The notes under the pieces: model-generated | Databases searched by the model: none | Told to the model about the DNA's origin: nothing | Seen by the model: only the letters and a program-made list of their open reading frames with translations | Shown here: positions 32,727 through 40,753 of the stretch, piece by piece | Numbering within the stretch: position 1 is the first letter of the stretch | How the letters are laid out: every line of letters begins with the position of its first letter | Translations under genes and position numbers: made by a program | Source of the DNA: an uncultured Alphaproteobacteria bacterium | GTDB taxonomy: Bacteria; Pseudomonadota; Alphaproteobacteria; Puniceispirillales; UBA1172 | NCBI GenBank assembly: GCA_937952245.1 | Contig: CALFYS010000059.1 | Span: forward strand, 1 to 43,736 | DNA length: 43,736 bases | Direction: 5' to 3'

Positions 32727-34064
32727 ATGACTGATTTTTCAAATTTAATGGATATGCTGCTTGATCGCGCCCGCAGTGCAGGTGCCGATGCAGCCGATGG
32801 TATTGTGGTGGGTGGTCATGGGCATTCCGTGTCTGTCCGCTTGGGTGAAGTCGAAGCGATCGAACGATCAGAAGACCATGATATTGGCCTTCGGGTGTTT
32901 GTTGATGGCCGAAACGCCAGCATTTCAACAAGCCGGCTTGATGAAGACAGCATTTCCACCTTGGCGGAACGCGCGGTGGCCATGGCCAAACTTGCCCCAC
33001 AAGACCCTTACGCCATGCTGGCCGCGCCTGAATTGCTGGCCAAAGACTGGCCTGAATTGGATATGTTTGACGCCACCACCCCAAGCGCCGATGACCTCAA
33101 ACAAGCGGCCTTAACCGCCGAAGATGCCGCCCGCGCCGTCAAGGGCATCACCAATTCCGAAGGCGGCAGCGCCTCCCATGGCTCCGTTGCCATGATGATG
33201 GCCACCAGCAATGGATTTTCCGGCTCGTACCAACGCAGCAGTTTTGGCATTTCCACCATGGTCTTGTCTGAAAAAGACGGCGTGATGGAACGCGATTATG
33301 ATTACACCGCCGCGGTTTATCATGAAGACCTTGATGATCCTGAAAACATTGGCCGAAGCGCGGGCGAGCGCACCATGGAACGGCTGGGGGCAATCCGCCC
33401 GCCGACAGGGGCTTTTCCTGTGATTTATGACGCGCGGGTTTCGCGGTCAATTGCCGGGCATATCGCCTCCGCCATCAATGGCAGTGCTATTGCCCGCGGC
33501 ACCAGTTTCTTAAAAGATAAAATGGGGCAAGCGATTGCCGCCAGCGGCATCACCATGGTCGATGACCCGTTACGCCCCCGCGGCATGGGCTCATCGCCTT
33601 TTGATGGTGAAGGTCTAGCCCGCCAGCGTCGGGTGATGGTCGATCAAGGTGTCTTGCAGGGCTGGTTCCTTGACCTTGCCTCCGCCAAGCAATTGGGGCT
33701 TGAGCCAACGGGCAACGCCGGACGTGGGATCGGCTCACCGCCTTCCCCGGGGACAAGCAACTGGATTATGGAGCCGGGCGCGATCAGCCGTGATGATTTG
33801 ATCGCCGGTGTCGATGAAGGCTTCCTTGTGACAGAAATGATCGGCTCTTCGGTCAGTCTGGTGACCGGCGATTACAGCCGTGGGGCATCAGGTTTCTGGA
33901 TCAAAAATGGCAAGATCAGCCATCCGGTGACCGAAGCCACCATCGCGGGCAATCTCAATGATATGCTGATGCAGATTACCCTTGCCGATGATCTTGACCT
34001 GACCAAATCAACCGCCGCCCCAAGCCTGCGGATTGATGGCATGACCGTTGCTGGCGCATCATGA
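32727..34064 (+). CDS. tldE: TldE/PmbA, partner subunit of the TldD protease
   Basis: A 445-residue homologue of TldD that lacks the zinc HExxxH motif, as TldE should; it forms the heterodimer with TldD, encoded 7.3 kb upstream. Family marks are GHSVSVRLGEVEAIERSEDHD, SGSYQRSSFGIS, GTSFLKDKMGQAI, and the C-terminal GDYSRGASGFWIKNGKI. The start is the ATG at 32727, because MTDFSNLMDMLLDRA matches the family; the upstream in-frame ATG at 32688 adds 13 residues with no support. Its stop overlaps the next gene's start (ATGA). Confidence 0.96.
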   Translation: MTDFSNLMDMLLDRARSAGADAADGIVVGGHGHSVSVRLGEVEAIERSEDHDIGLRVFVDGRNASISTSRLDEDSISTLAERAVAMAKLAPQDPYAMLAAPELLAKDWPELDMFDATTPSADDLKQAALTAEDAARAVKGITNSEGGSASHGSVAMMMATSNGFSGSYQRSSFGISTMVLSEKDGVMERDYDYTAAVYHEDLDDPENIGRSAGERTMERLGAIRPPTGAFPVIYDARVSRSIAGHIASAINGSAIARGTSFLKDKMGQAIAASGITMVDDPLRPRGMGSSPFDGEGLARQRRVMVDQGVLQGWFLDLASAKQLGLEPTGNAGRGIGSPPSPGTSNWIMEPGAISRDDLIAGVDEGFLVTEMIGSSVSLVTGDYSRGASGFWIKNGKISHPVTEATIAGNLNDMLMQITLADDLDLTKSTAAPSLRIDGMTVAGAS

Positions 34065-34720
34065 GTTTTTCAACAGCCCATCACCCAAGACGTGGGGTCA
34101 AAGATTGGGTTGAACTCATGCTCAAAGACCATGGTTTTTTGCGCCTTGGTTGGCATAACCTCCATGAAATTCGCCCCGGGGTTTGGCGCGCCAATCAGCC
34201 TGCCCCGAAAGATGTGCGGCAAGTGGCCAAGCTTGGCATTAAAACCATTGTCAACTTGAGGGGCCCGCGATCCGATGGCGGTTGGCGATTGGAAAAAGAA
34301 GCCTGTGACAAAGCAGGGATCACGCTTGTTGATTTCACCGTTCGGTCACGGGCGGTGCCTGATTATGAGGTGTTGCGCGGCGCCAAAGAGATGTTTCAGG
34401 CCATTGAATACCCCATGATGATGCATTGCAAATCAGGGGCTGATCGCGCAGGCATTATGTCAGCGCTTTATCTGTTGTTGATGGAAAATGCCACGGTGGA
34501 TGAAGCGCTGGAGATGTTATCGCTGAAATATCTTCATGTGAAACAAGCCAAAACCGGTCTTTTGGATGCGTTCATCGAAGCTTATCGTCCGGCGCAAGAC
34601 GCGGGAAAATCCATGTTGGATTGGGCGAAACATGACCTCAACCCCCAGCAATTGCACGATGAGTTTATGGCCCAAGGATGGGCGGTGCGGCTGGTCGATG
34701 ATATTCTGAAACGCGAATAG
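34061..34720 (+). CDS. Tyrosine-phosphatase-like (CX5R) protein
   Basis: A 219-residue protein with the cysteine phosphatase loop MHCKSGADRAG (C123, R129), preceded by IRPGVWRANQPAPKDV and LGIKTIVNLRG, as in dual-specificity and DSP-like bacterial phosphatases. No signal peptide is seen. A conserved aspartate that could act as general acid lies in VDFTVRSRAVPDYE (about 91-102). It overlaps tldE by four bases, so it is co-transcribed with it, and it is convergent with the ABC exporter. The substrate is unknown: phosphoprotein, phosphoinositide or a lipid/glycan phosphate are all possible. Confidence 0.85.
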   Translation: MSFSTAHHPRRGVKDWVELMLKDHGFLRLGWHNLHEIRPGVWRANQPAPKDVRQVAKLGIKTIVNLRGPRSDGGWRLEKEACDKAGITLVDFTVRSRAVPDYEVLRGAKEMFQAIEYPMMMHCKSGADRAGIMSALYLLLMENATVDEALEMLSLKYLHVKQAKTGLLDAFIEAYRPAQDAGKSMLDWAKHDLNPQQLHDEFMAQGWAVRLVDDILKRE

Positions 34721-34731
34721 ATTGATCGAAT

Positions 34732-36510
34732 TTAATCTGACGTGAAATGTTGCAAAGCGCATAATTTGGCATAAAGACCATCAGCTATGATCAACGCGCT
34801 ATGTTGGCCTTGTTCCACCAATTTCCCTTGATCCATCACCAAAATTTCATCCGCGCCTTGAACCGTGGCCAAGCGATGCGCCACCACCAATGTTGTCCGG
34901 CCTTTCGATAAAACTTCAAGAGCGTGCTGAATCTGTTTTTCAGAGGCAGCATCAAGGGCGCTGGTGGCTTCATCCAACAGCAAAATAGGCGCATCTTTCA
35001 GCATGGCGCGGGCAATCGAAATCCGCTGTTTCTGCCCGCCGGAAAGACGCGATCCAGCTTCACCAACAACCGTGTCAAAGCCATCAGGTTGCGCCATGAT
35101 AAAGTCATAAGCCGCCGCGTTTTTTGCCGCCGCTTCAACCTCGGCATCACTGGCATCAAGGCGGCCAAGGCGAATATTGTTTCGGATCGTATCGTTAAAC
35201 AACACCGCGTCCTGACTGACCAATGCCATGGATGCCCTGAGATCACTGATCGCCATGTCTTGAATATCAATCCCATCAATGGTGATCTGGCCTGTTGTCC
35301 GATCAAAAAGACGCGGCAAGAGATTAATCACCGTTGTCTTGCCCGCCCCGCTTGGCCCCACCAAGGCGATGGTCTTGCCAGAAGGCGCGGTAAAAGACAG
35401 ATCCGATAATGCCGGCACGTCACCATAGGCGAAACTGACGCCATCAAACGCCACATCCCCTTTGGTGATGGGGCTTGCTGATGCGCTGTTCGGTGAAGTG
35501 TTTTCAGGGGAAGTGATTTTGGGCGCGGTATCAATCAACGCGAAAATACGATTAAGCGCGGCGGCGGATTCTTCCACCACGGCGTTCAATGTCCCCAGCC
35601 CGCGCACTGGTTGAACCAGCATCAATAGCGCGGTGATAAATCCGGCGACATCCCCCACCTGCATATGACCCGCGATCACACGCCAGCCCGCAACCGCGAT
35701 CACCCCTGCCACGGCCAAGCCGCCCAAGACTTCTAAGATCGGGTCAATCCGCGCCCGCCCCAATTCCAGACGAAGGATGCGGTTATACAAACCGTCAAAA
35801 CCCGAAGCGGTTCGTTTTGTTTCATGGTCTTCAAGCCCATAAGCCCGCACCATTCGACTGCCTTGCAGGGTTTCATTCATCATGGCGGTGACATCGGCCA
35901 TATCTTCTTGCAAATGTGATGATTGTTTGCGCTGGCGCTTACCAATGGTGATGATCGGCTTCATGGCGATGGGATAAACCACCAACACAATGATCGTCAA
36001 AAGCCAATCAAACCAGATCATGGTCGCCACCATGGTGATGATGGTCAAGAGATCACGGATTAAATTATTCGCCAGACGTTTGATGGCTTCCCGCACCACC
36101 AACACATCATTCATCACCCGACTGACAAATTCACCCGTGGGGGCGGATAAAACCTGCGCCAGATCAGCGTGGATCAAATGCCGTGCCATGGCTTTTTGGA
36201 TGGCGGTGGTGATGCTGAGCGCCAAAGACGTGACCTGCCGCACCTGAAAATACATGGCCAGTCCTTTGATCAGCGTCAAGCCAATGATCAATGGCGGGAT
36301 TTGCCAGATTAAATCAGCATCCGCCGTGCCAAGAGCATCAAAGACATGGCGGATCATCACCGGATAAGCCGCCGAGGTGGCCGCCACCAATGCCATTAAC
36401 AACAGCGCGATGACAATCGCGGCTTTACGGCTGGCAATCCAATCGCGCCAAAGCCTTGTGATGGCGGCGCGGGTGGATAAATTCAAAGAAATCGTGGCAC
36501 GGCTTGTCAT
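34732..36510 (-). CDS. ABC exporter, MsbA-like (fused membrane and ATPase domains)
   Basis: A 592-residue half-transporter: an N-terminal six-helix domain (about 30-320) and a C-terminal ATPase with Walker A GPSGAGKTT, Q-loop, signature RLSGGQKQRISI, and Walker B ILLLDEATSALD. Its place beside an acyltransferase, waaA, lpxK and lpxL favours a lipid A flippase (MsbA). The ATPase, and AAYPVMIRHVFDAL in the membrane domain, fit that group. Other multidrug ABC exporters look alike, so the substrate is an inference from neighbourhood. It is convergent with the phosphatase gene (11 bases between the stops). Confidence 0.92.
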   Translation of the reverse strand: MTSRATISLNLSTRAAITRLWRDWIASRKAAIVIALLLMALVAATSAAYPVMIRHVFDALGTADADLIWQIPPLIIGLTLIKGLAMYFQVRQVTSLALSITTAIQKAMARHLIHADLAQVLSAPTGEFVSRVMNDVLVVREAIKRLANNLIRDLLTIITMVATMIWFDWLLTIIVLVVYPIAMKPIITIGKRQRKQSSHLQEDMADVTAMMNETLQGSRMVRAYGLEDHETKRTASGFDGLYNRILRLELGRARIDPILEVLGGLAVAGVIAVAGWRVIAGHMQVGDVAGFITALLMLVQPVRGLGTLNAVVEESAAALNRIFALIDTAPKITSPENTSPNSASASPITKGDVAFDGVSFAYGDVPALSDLSFTAPSGKTIALVGPSGAGKTTVINLLPRLFDRTTGQITIDGIDIQDMAISDLRASMALVSQDAVLFNDTIRNNIRLGRLDASDAEVEAAAKNAAAYDFIMAQPDGFDTVVGEAGSRLSGGQKQRISIARAMLKDAPILLLDEATSALDAASEKQIQHALEVLSKGRTTLVVAHRLATVQGADEILVMDQGKLVEQGQHSALIIADGLYAKLCALQHFTSD

Positions 36511-36696
36511 AAAAATTCCAAATACACCGTTCCATCACCATCGGACAGAACCTTAAGATCATGTTTTACTTGTTTTTTGTCGCGCCGACAATGAAGACAT
36601 GATGAGATGCCGTGATGGGGTTCCGTAATGGGATGCCATCATGGAAGAACATTGTTTTCATCATCCCTCTTTTCAATCGCGCTTATGATTGAGTTG

Positions 36697-36757
36697 CGAT
36701 ATGATCAAGACTTTACCGCAACCCGAAGCATTTGTTACAAAAAGATATGATCAAGAC
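36697..36757. repeat. 14-base direct repeat at the acyltransferase start
   Basis: GATATGATCAAGAC occurs at 36697-36710 and 36744-36757. The second copy holds the likely start codon of the acyltransferase gene (36747). The first also offers an ATG (36701), which opens a different frame of about 50 codons. The rest of the 236-base gap upstream of the gene has no gene that I can see. Confidence 0.5.
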
Positions 36758-37487
36758 ATGGCTGAAAAGCCCCAGTGGTATCCGCACCATCACAATAATA
36801 TCAAGTTTTGTGCTTCGGCTTTTGCTGGCTTCTATTCGCTGGCAAAAAATTGACCATAGCGGCGGGGCGGTGAAATCCGCTGACCAGCGCCCGATTATTT
36901 TTGTCAATTGGCATTGCCGCCTCTTGGCTATCCCCGCCATGTTGAAACGTGATTTGCCCACCGCCTATATCATTTCGGAATCCCATGATGGCCAGCTGAT
37001 CTCTGGCACGGTCAAGCCTTTGGGGATTGAGACGATCTGGGGGTCGCGGAGCAATAAAGCGATCAGCGGTTATCGTGATATGCGGCGGCGGTTATCCCAA
37101 AACCTGCATGTTGGGATCACCCCCGATGGCCCCCGGGGGCCCGCACGAAAAGCCGCCACCGGGGCGTTGCAATTGGCAAAAACTTCAGGGGTTGTTCTGG
37201 TGCCCGTGGCATGGTCAACCAGCGGGATGTGGCGGCTTAATTCATGGGACAGATTGGCCATCCCAAAACCGTTTAGCCGTGGGGTACAGATATTTGGCAA
37301 TGCCATCACCATCCCTTCTGATGCCGAACCGGAAGCCTTAGAAGAAGCCCGCCTTCAATTAGAAGATGCGATCAACGCGGTCACCGCCGAGGCAGATGCT
37401 GTCTTTGGGCATCGGGCGGATGATGCCGACCACCGCTATGGCATTGCCAAAGACAAACGCAACATTGACCATAAAAGCACGGCATGA
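36747..37487 (+). CDS. DUF374-family lysophospholipid acyltransferase-like protein
   Basis: A 246-residue membrane-associated protein of the DUF374/LPLAT group. Family marks are FVNWHCRLLAIPAML (in place of the classic HX4D), SESHDGQLIS, and THE TPDGPRGPARKAATGA stretch (GITPDGPRGP). One hydrophobic segment lies near the N-terminus. An in-frame TTG at 36732 is possible, but the ATG at 36747 is preferred, though no strong ribosome binding site is seen. It begins the acyltransferase-waaA-lpxK-lpxL run; 13 bases separate it from waaA. A role in lipid A or envelope lipid acylation is inferred from family and place. Confidence 0.88.
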   Translation: MIKTWLKSPSGIRTITIISSFVLRLLLASIRWQKIDHSGGAVKSADQRPIIFVNWHCRLLAIPAMLKRDLPTAYIISESHDGQLISGTVKPLGIETIWGSRSNKAISGYRDMRRRLSQNLHVGITPDGPRGPARKAATGALQLAKTSGVVLVPVAWSTSGMWRLNSWDRLAIPKPFSRGVQIFGNAITIPSDAEPEALEEARLQLEDAINAVTAEADAVFGHRADDADHRYGIAKDKRNIDHKSTA

Positions 37488-37500
37488 CAGGTCGGGTGAG

Positions 37501-38811
37501 ATGACAAAACTGACTTTAATCACCTACCGGATTTTATGGCAATTGATCGGCCTTGTCTTACCGATTGGGCTGCGCTTAAGGGCGCGTCAAGGCAAAGAAG
37601 ACACAACCCGCCTTGGGGAACGGTTTGGTTATCCCTCGCTTGCCCGCCCGAAAGGGCAGGTCTTTTGGCTTCATGGCGCCAGCGTTGGTGAGACGGTATC
37701 TTCCCTTGTCTTGGCGGAAACGCTTTTAAGCCACGCCCCCGATGCCCATGTTCTGATCACCAGCGGGACGGTCACCTCAGCCGAAATGGCGGCACAGCGC
37801 ATCACCTCCAATCGCATCCTCCATCAATATCATCCCCATGATCACCCCCGCTGGATCAACCGCTTTCTTGACCATTGGATGCCCGATGCCGTGGTCATGA
37901 TGGAAAGTGAAATCTGGCCCAATATGGTGACCATCAGCAGGGAACGAGGATGCCCTGTTGCCATGGCATCGGCGCAAATCTCGCCCAATTCGCACCAGAA
38001 GTGGAAAACCTATGGCCGGACGATGGCCGAGGCCATCTTCCCTTGCTTTAGCGCTATTCTTGCGGTTGACCATGACCAAGCCAGGCGGTTTCAGGATTTA
38101 ATCGACAATCCTGCTAAAATCAAAATCGGCGGGTCGATGAAAGCCGCCGCCAAGCCTTTGCCGGATCACCCTGAATTACAAGAAGCGATGATTAAAGCCG
38201 CTGATGGTCGGCAGATTGTTCTGCTTGCCTCAAGCCATGATCAGGAAGAAGACCTCTTTATTGATGCCATCAACAGCATCAATCAGAATAACGCCTTCTT
38301 TCCGGTGATTGCCCCTCGTCATATTGGCCGCGGCGATCAAATTGCCCAGATGATCAGCGCCAAAGGCGGGCGTTCCGGCCAACGCAGTCAGGATCAATGG
38401 CCAGATGGCAACACATCATGGTGGATCGCCGATACCATGGGGGAGATGGGCAGCTTAATCCGCAGTGCTGATATTATTGTTCTCGGCGGCGGATTTGCGC
38501 CGCTTGGGGGGCATAACCCTATGGAAATGGCCAGCCTTGGCAAAGGGGTGATCTCTGGCCGTCATGTTTTTAAAAACAAATCTATTTTTGAGATGCTGGA
38601 TAGCCATCAAGGGGTCATGTTCGCGGGCAATACAGCGGAATTGATAGAGGCGATCACCCTTCTTTCTGCTTCGCCTACGGCGTTGGAACAATTAAACAAA
38701 GGCGCATCCCGCACCGCTGATGCCATTAAATCTTCCGCCGATGAAACCGCGTTGAGTTTGATTCAACTGGCTCATGGCCAACACCCTCACCAAAAGGGGG
38801 ACGCATCATGA
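37501..38811 (+). CDS. waaA: 3-deoxy-D-manno-octulosonic-acid transferase WaaA (KdtA)
   Basis: Adds Kdo sugars to lipid IVA. It has 436 residues in a GT-B fold with an N-terminal membrane anchor at about 8-24. Family marks are FWLHGASVGE, MMESEIWPNMV, VIAPRHIGRG, and ADIIVLGGGFAPLGGHNPME in the C-terminal donor-binding half. The frame stays open upstream to 37366, but MTKLTLITYRI at 37501 is the family-like start, preceded by GGTGAG. Its stop overlaps the lpxK start (ATGA). Confidence 0.96.
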   Translation: MTKLTLITYRILWQLIGLVLPIGLRLRARQGKEDTTRLGERFGYPSLARPKGQVFWLHGASVGETVSSLVLAETLLSHAPDAHVLITSGTVTSAEMAAQRITSNRILHQYHPHDHPRWINRFLDHWMPDAVVMMESEIWPNMVTISRERGCPVAMASAQISPNSHQKWKTYGRTMAEAIFPCFSAILAVDHDQARRFQDLIDNPAKIKIGGSMKAAAKPLPDHPELQEAMIKAADGRQIVLLASSHDQEEDLFIDAINSINQNNAFFPVIAPRHIGRGDQIAQMISAKGGRSGQRSQDQWPDGNTSWWIADTMGEMGSLIRSADIIVLGGGFAPLGGHNPMEMASLGKGVISGRHVFKNKSIFEMLDSHQGVMFAGNTAELIEAITLLSASPTALEQLNKGASRTADAIKSSADETALSLIQLAHGQHPHQKGDAS

Positions 38812-39815
38812 CACCGCCATCCTTTTGGTATCAATCGCGAATAAGCCCGAAGGTGATCTTATGGGTGATCCTGTTATGGCCGTTCACCTTGGTCTGGCGG
38901 TTTGGGGCTTGGCTGAAAGCGATCATGGCAACGCCTTTTCATCCCCCTGTTCCCGTGGTGGTGGTGGGCAATTTAACCGCTGGCGGCACGGGCAAGACCC
39001 CTTTGGTGGCCAGTCTTGCGGTGGAAAGCCGCCGAAAAGGGCGGCATCCTGTTATCTTGATGCGCGGCCATGGCGGTATCCATCACGCCCCTTATCGGGT
39101 GAAGGCAGGCGATACCGCCCATGATGTTGGTGATGAAGCCAAATGGCTGCAAGAATGTGCCCCTGTTGTGATCGCCCGCAACCGTGGCCATGGCGCCCGA
39201 TATATTATCGACACCATCCCTGAATGTGATGTCATCATTATGGATGATGGGTTGCAGAACCCGTCGATTGAAGCCAGCCTAAAACTAGCGGTTTTCAATG
39301 GCAATTTAGGGATTGGCAATGGCATGATTATTCCCGCAGGGCCATTGCGGCAATCGTTGCGATCTGGCCTTGATGCGATTGATGCCGCGGTGATTACGGG
39401 TGATGATATTGGGCAGGGGGGCGTCAGCGTTCAACAGATGCTGGCCGCAAAAGGCTTCAAAGGCCCCGTCTTTGCCAGCAGTCGCCATCTGAATAACGCT
39501 GACATCAAAGCCATTTCCGGCAAGCCTGTTTTTGCTTTTGCAGGGATTGGTTATCCCGATGGGTTTTTTAATATGCTCCGCGACCGAGGGATCACCTTAA
39601 CAGGCACGCGGTCTTTCGCCGATCACCATCCTTACACCCCGGCTGAATTAATGGCCATGACAAAACAAGCCCATGCCGATGGGGCGATGCTGGTGACAAC
39701 AGAAAAAGACTACGCCCGCCTTTCACCCAATGATCAGGCGCAAGTCACCGCCATTAGGCTGGAGTCTAAATTGGATGGGTCTTTATTGGACATGGTCATG
39801 AAAGCACGTGTATAA
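38808..39815 (+). CDS. lpxK: Tetraacyldisaccharide 4'-kinase LpxK
   Basis: Phosphorylates the 4' position of the lipid A disaccharide at the inner membrane. It has 335 residues. A short membrane-associated N-terminus leads to Walker A, GGTGKTPL at 59-66 (GNLTAGGTGKTPLV). DVIIMDDGLQNPS holds the Asp of the catalytic pair and Walker B, and PAGPLRQSL and FADHHPYTPAEL are family marks. It is placed between waaA (4-base overlap) and lpxL (6 bases). Confidence 0.96.
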   Translation: MTPPSFWYQSRISPKVILWVILLWPFTLVWRFGAWLKAIMATPFHPPVPVVVVGNLTAGGTGKTPLVASLAVESRRKGRHPVILMRGHGGIHHAPYRVKAGDTAHDVGDEAKWLQECAPVVIARNRGHGARYIIDTIPECDVIIMDDGLQNPSIEASLKLAVFNGNLGIGNGMIIPAGPLRQSLRSGLDAIDAAVITGDDIGQGGVSVQQMLAAKGFKGPVFASSRHLNNADIKAISGKPVFAFAGIGYPDGFFNMLRDRGITLTGTRSFADHHPYTPAELMAMTKQAHADGAMLVTTEKDYARLSPNDQAQVTAIRLESKLDGSLLDMVMKARV

Positions 39816-39821
39816 AGCGCC

Positions 39822-40736
39822 ATGGATGCGATCAAGAAACTGTTTCGATACACAATTCGCTGGCCGATAGAAGCCGTGATCTTCTATGGGCTGGCCGGCA
39901 TATTGATGATTATGCCTGTTGGGGTGGCCTCTCTTTTAGGCGGCGGGTTGATGCGCTTGATCGCGCCCTTAACGCCTTTCCATCGCCGCAGTCTTTTTAA
40001 TATTGGCTATGCGATGCCAGAGCTTTCCTCGGCTGAACGCAAAAAAATTGCCAATGGCATGTGGATGCATTTAGGCCGGGTTCTGGGCGAATATCTGCAT
40101 ACCAAAAACTTGGTGATGTCAAACCGCATCACCTATGAAGGGCTGGAACATTTAGAGCCATTGAAAGAAAAAGGCGGCTTTATGATCACCGCCCATCTTG
40201 GCAATTGGGAATTGGTGGTGGCGCCCGCGCTGCACGTCGATCTGCCGGTGAATGTCGTGTTCCGCCGGATCAACAATCCCTTGATCTCAAAACTCTTGAT
40301 GCGGCGGGTTCAAGTCTTTGATGCGGTCTTCCAAAAAGGCATTGAAGGGGCGCGCGGCATGGCCTCAACAGTGAAGTCGGGCAAAACCTTTGTCGCTTTG
40401 GTGGATCAAAAACTCCGCGAAGGGGAGATGCTGGATTTCTTTGGCCATAAAGCCTCCACCGCGGTTGCCCATATCAAATTGGCGGAAAAGTTCAACACCC
40501 CGATTGTGACGGTGCAGATTATCCGCACCAAAGCCTGTCATTTTCATATTGTCATCAAGCCGCTGGATTTATCGGGGCTTGACCCGAAAGCCCCTGATTA
40601 TGTCCAACAAGCGGGAACGCATATTAATGGCGTTTTGGAAGGCTGGATCAGGGAAAACCCTGAACAATGGATGTGGCCACATCGCCGCTGGCCCGCCAGT
40701 AAAGGTGAGGTCTATATCCCGCCCCCTAATGAATAA
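39822..40736 (+). CDS. Lipid A late acyltransferase (LpxL/LpxM family)
   Basis: Transfers a secondary acyl chain to Kdo2-lipid IVA. It has 304 residues, with an N-terminal membrane anchor at about 17-35. The HX4E catalytic motif is H125-LGNW-E130 in TAHLGNWELV. NVVFRRINNPLI and WMWPHRRWP are family marks. The C-terminus is short. I cannot tell from sequence whether it is LpxL or LpxM in specificity. It is the last gene of the run and is convergent with xseA (17 bases between the stops). Confidence 0.95.
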   Translation: MDAIKKLFRYTIRWPIEAVIFYGLAGILMIMPVGVASLLGGGLMRLIAPLTPFHRRSLFNIGYAMPELSSAERKKIANGMWMHLGRVLGEYLHTKNLVMSNRITYEGLEHLEPLKEKGGFMITAHLGNWELVVAPALHVDLPVNVVFRRINNPLISKLLMRRVQVFDAVFQKGIEGARGMASTVKSGKTFVALVDQKLREGEMLDFFGHKASTAVAHIKLAEKFNTPIVTVQIIRTKACHFHIVIKPLDLSGLDPKAPDYVQQAGTHINGVLEGWIRENPEQWMWPHRRWPASKGEVYIPPPNE

Positions 40737-40753
40737 GGGCTGATCAATAGGGG

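Noticed and set aside
37366..37500. N-terminal extension of waaA
   Set aside because: Overlaps the end of the upstream acyltransferase gene in another frame; family start is at 37501 behind GGTGAG.
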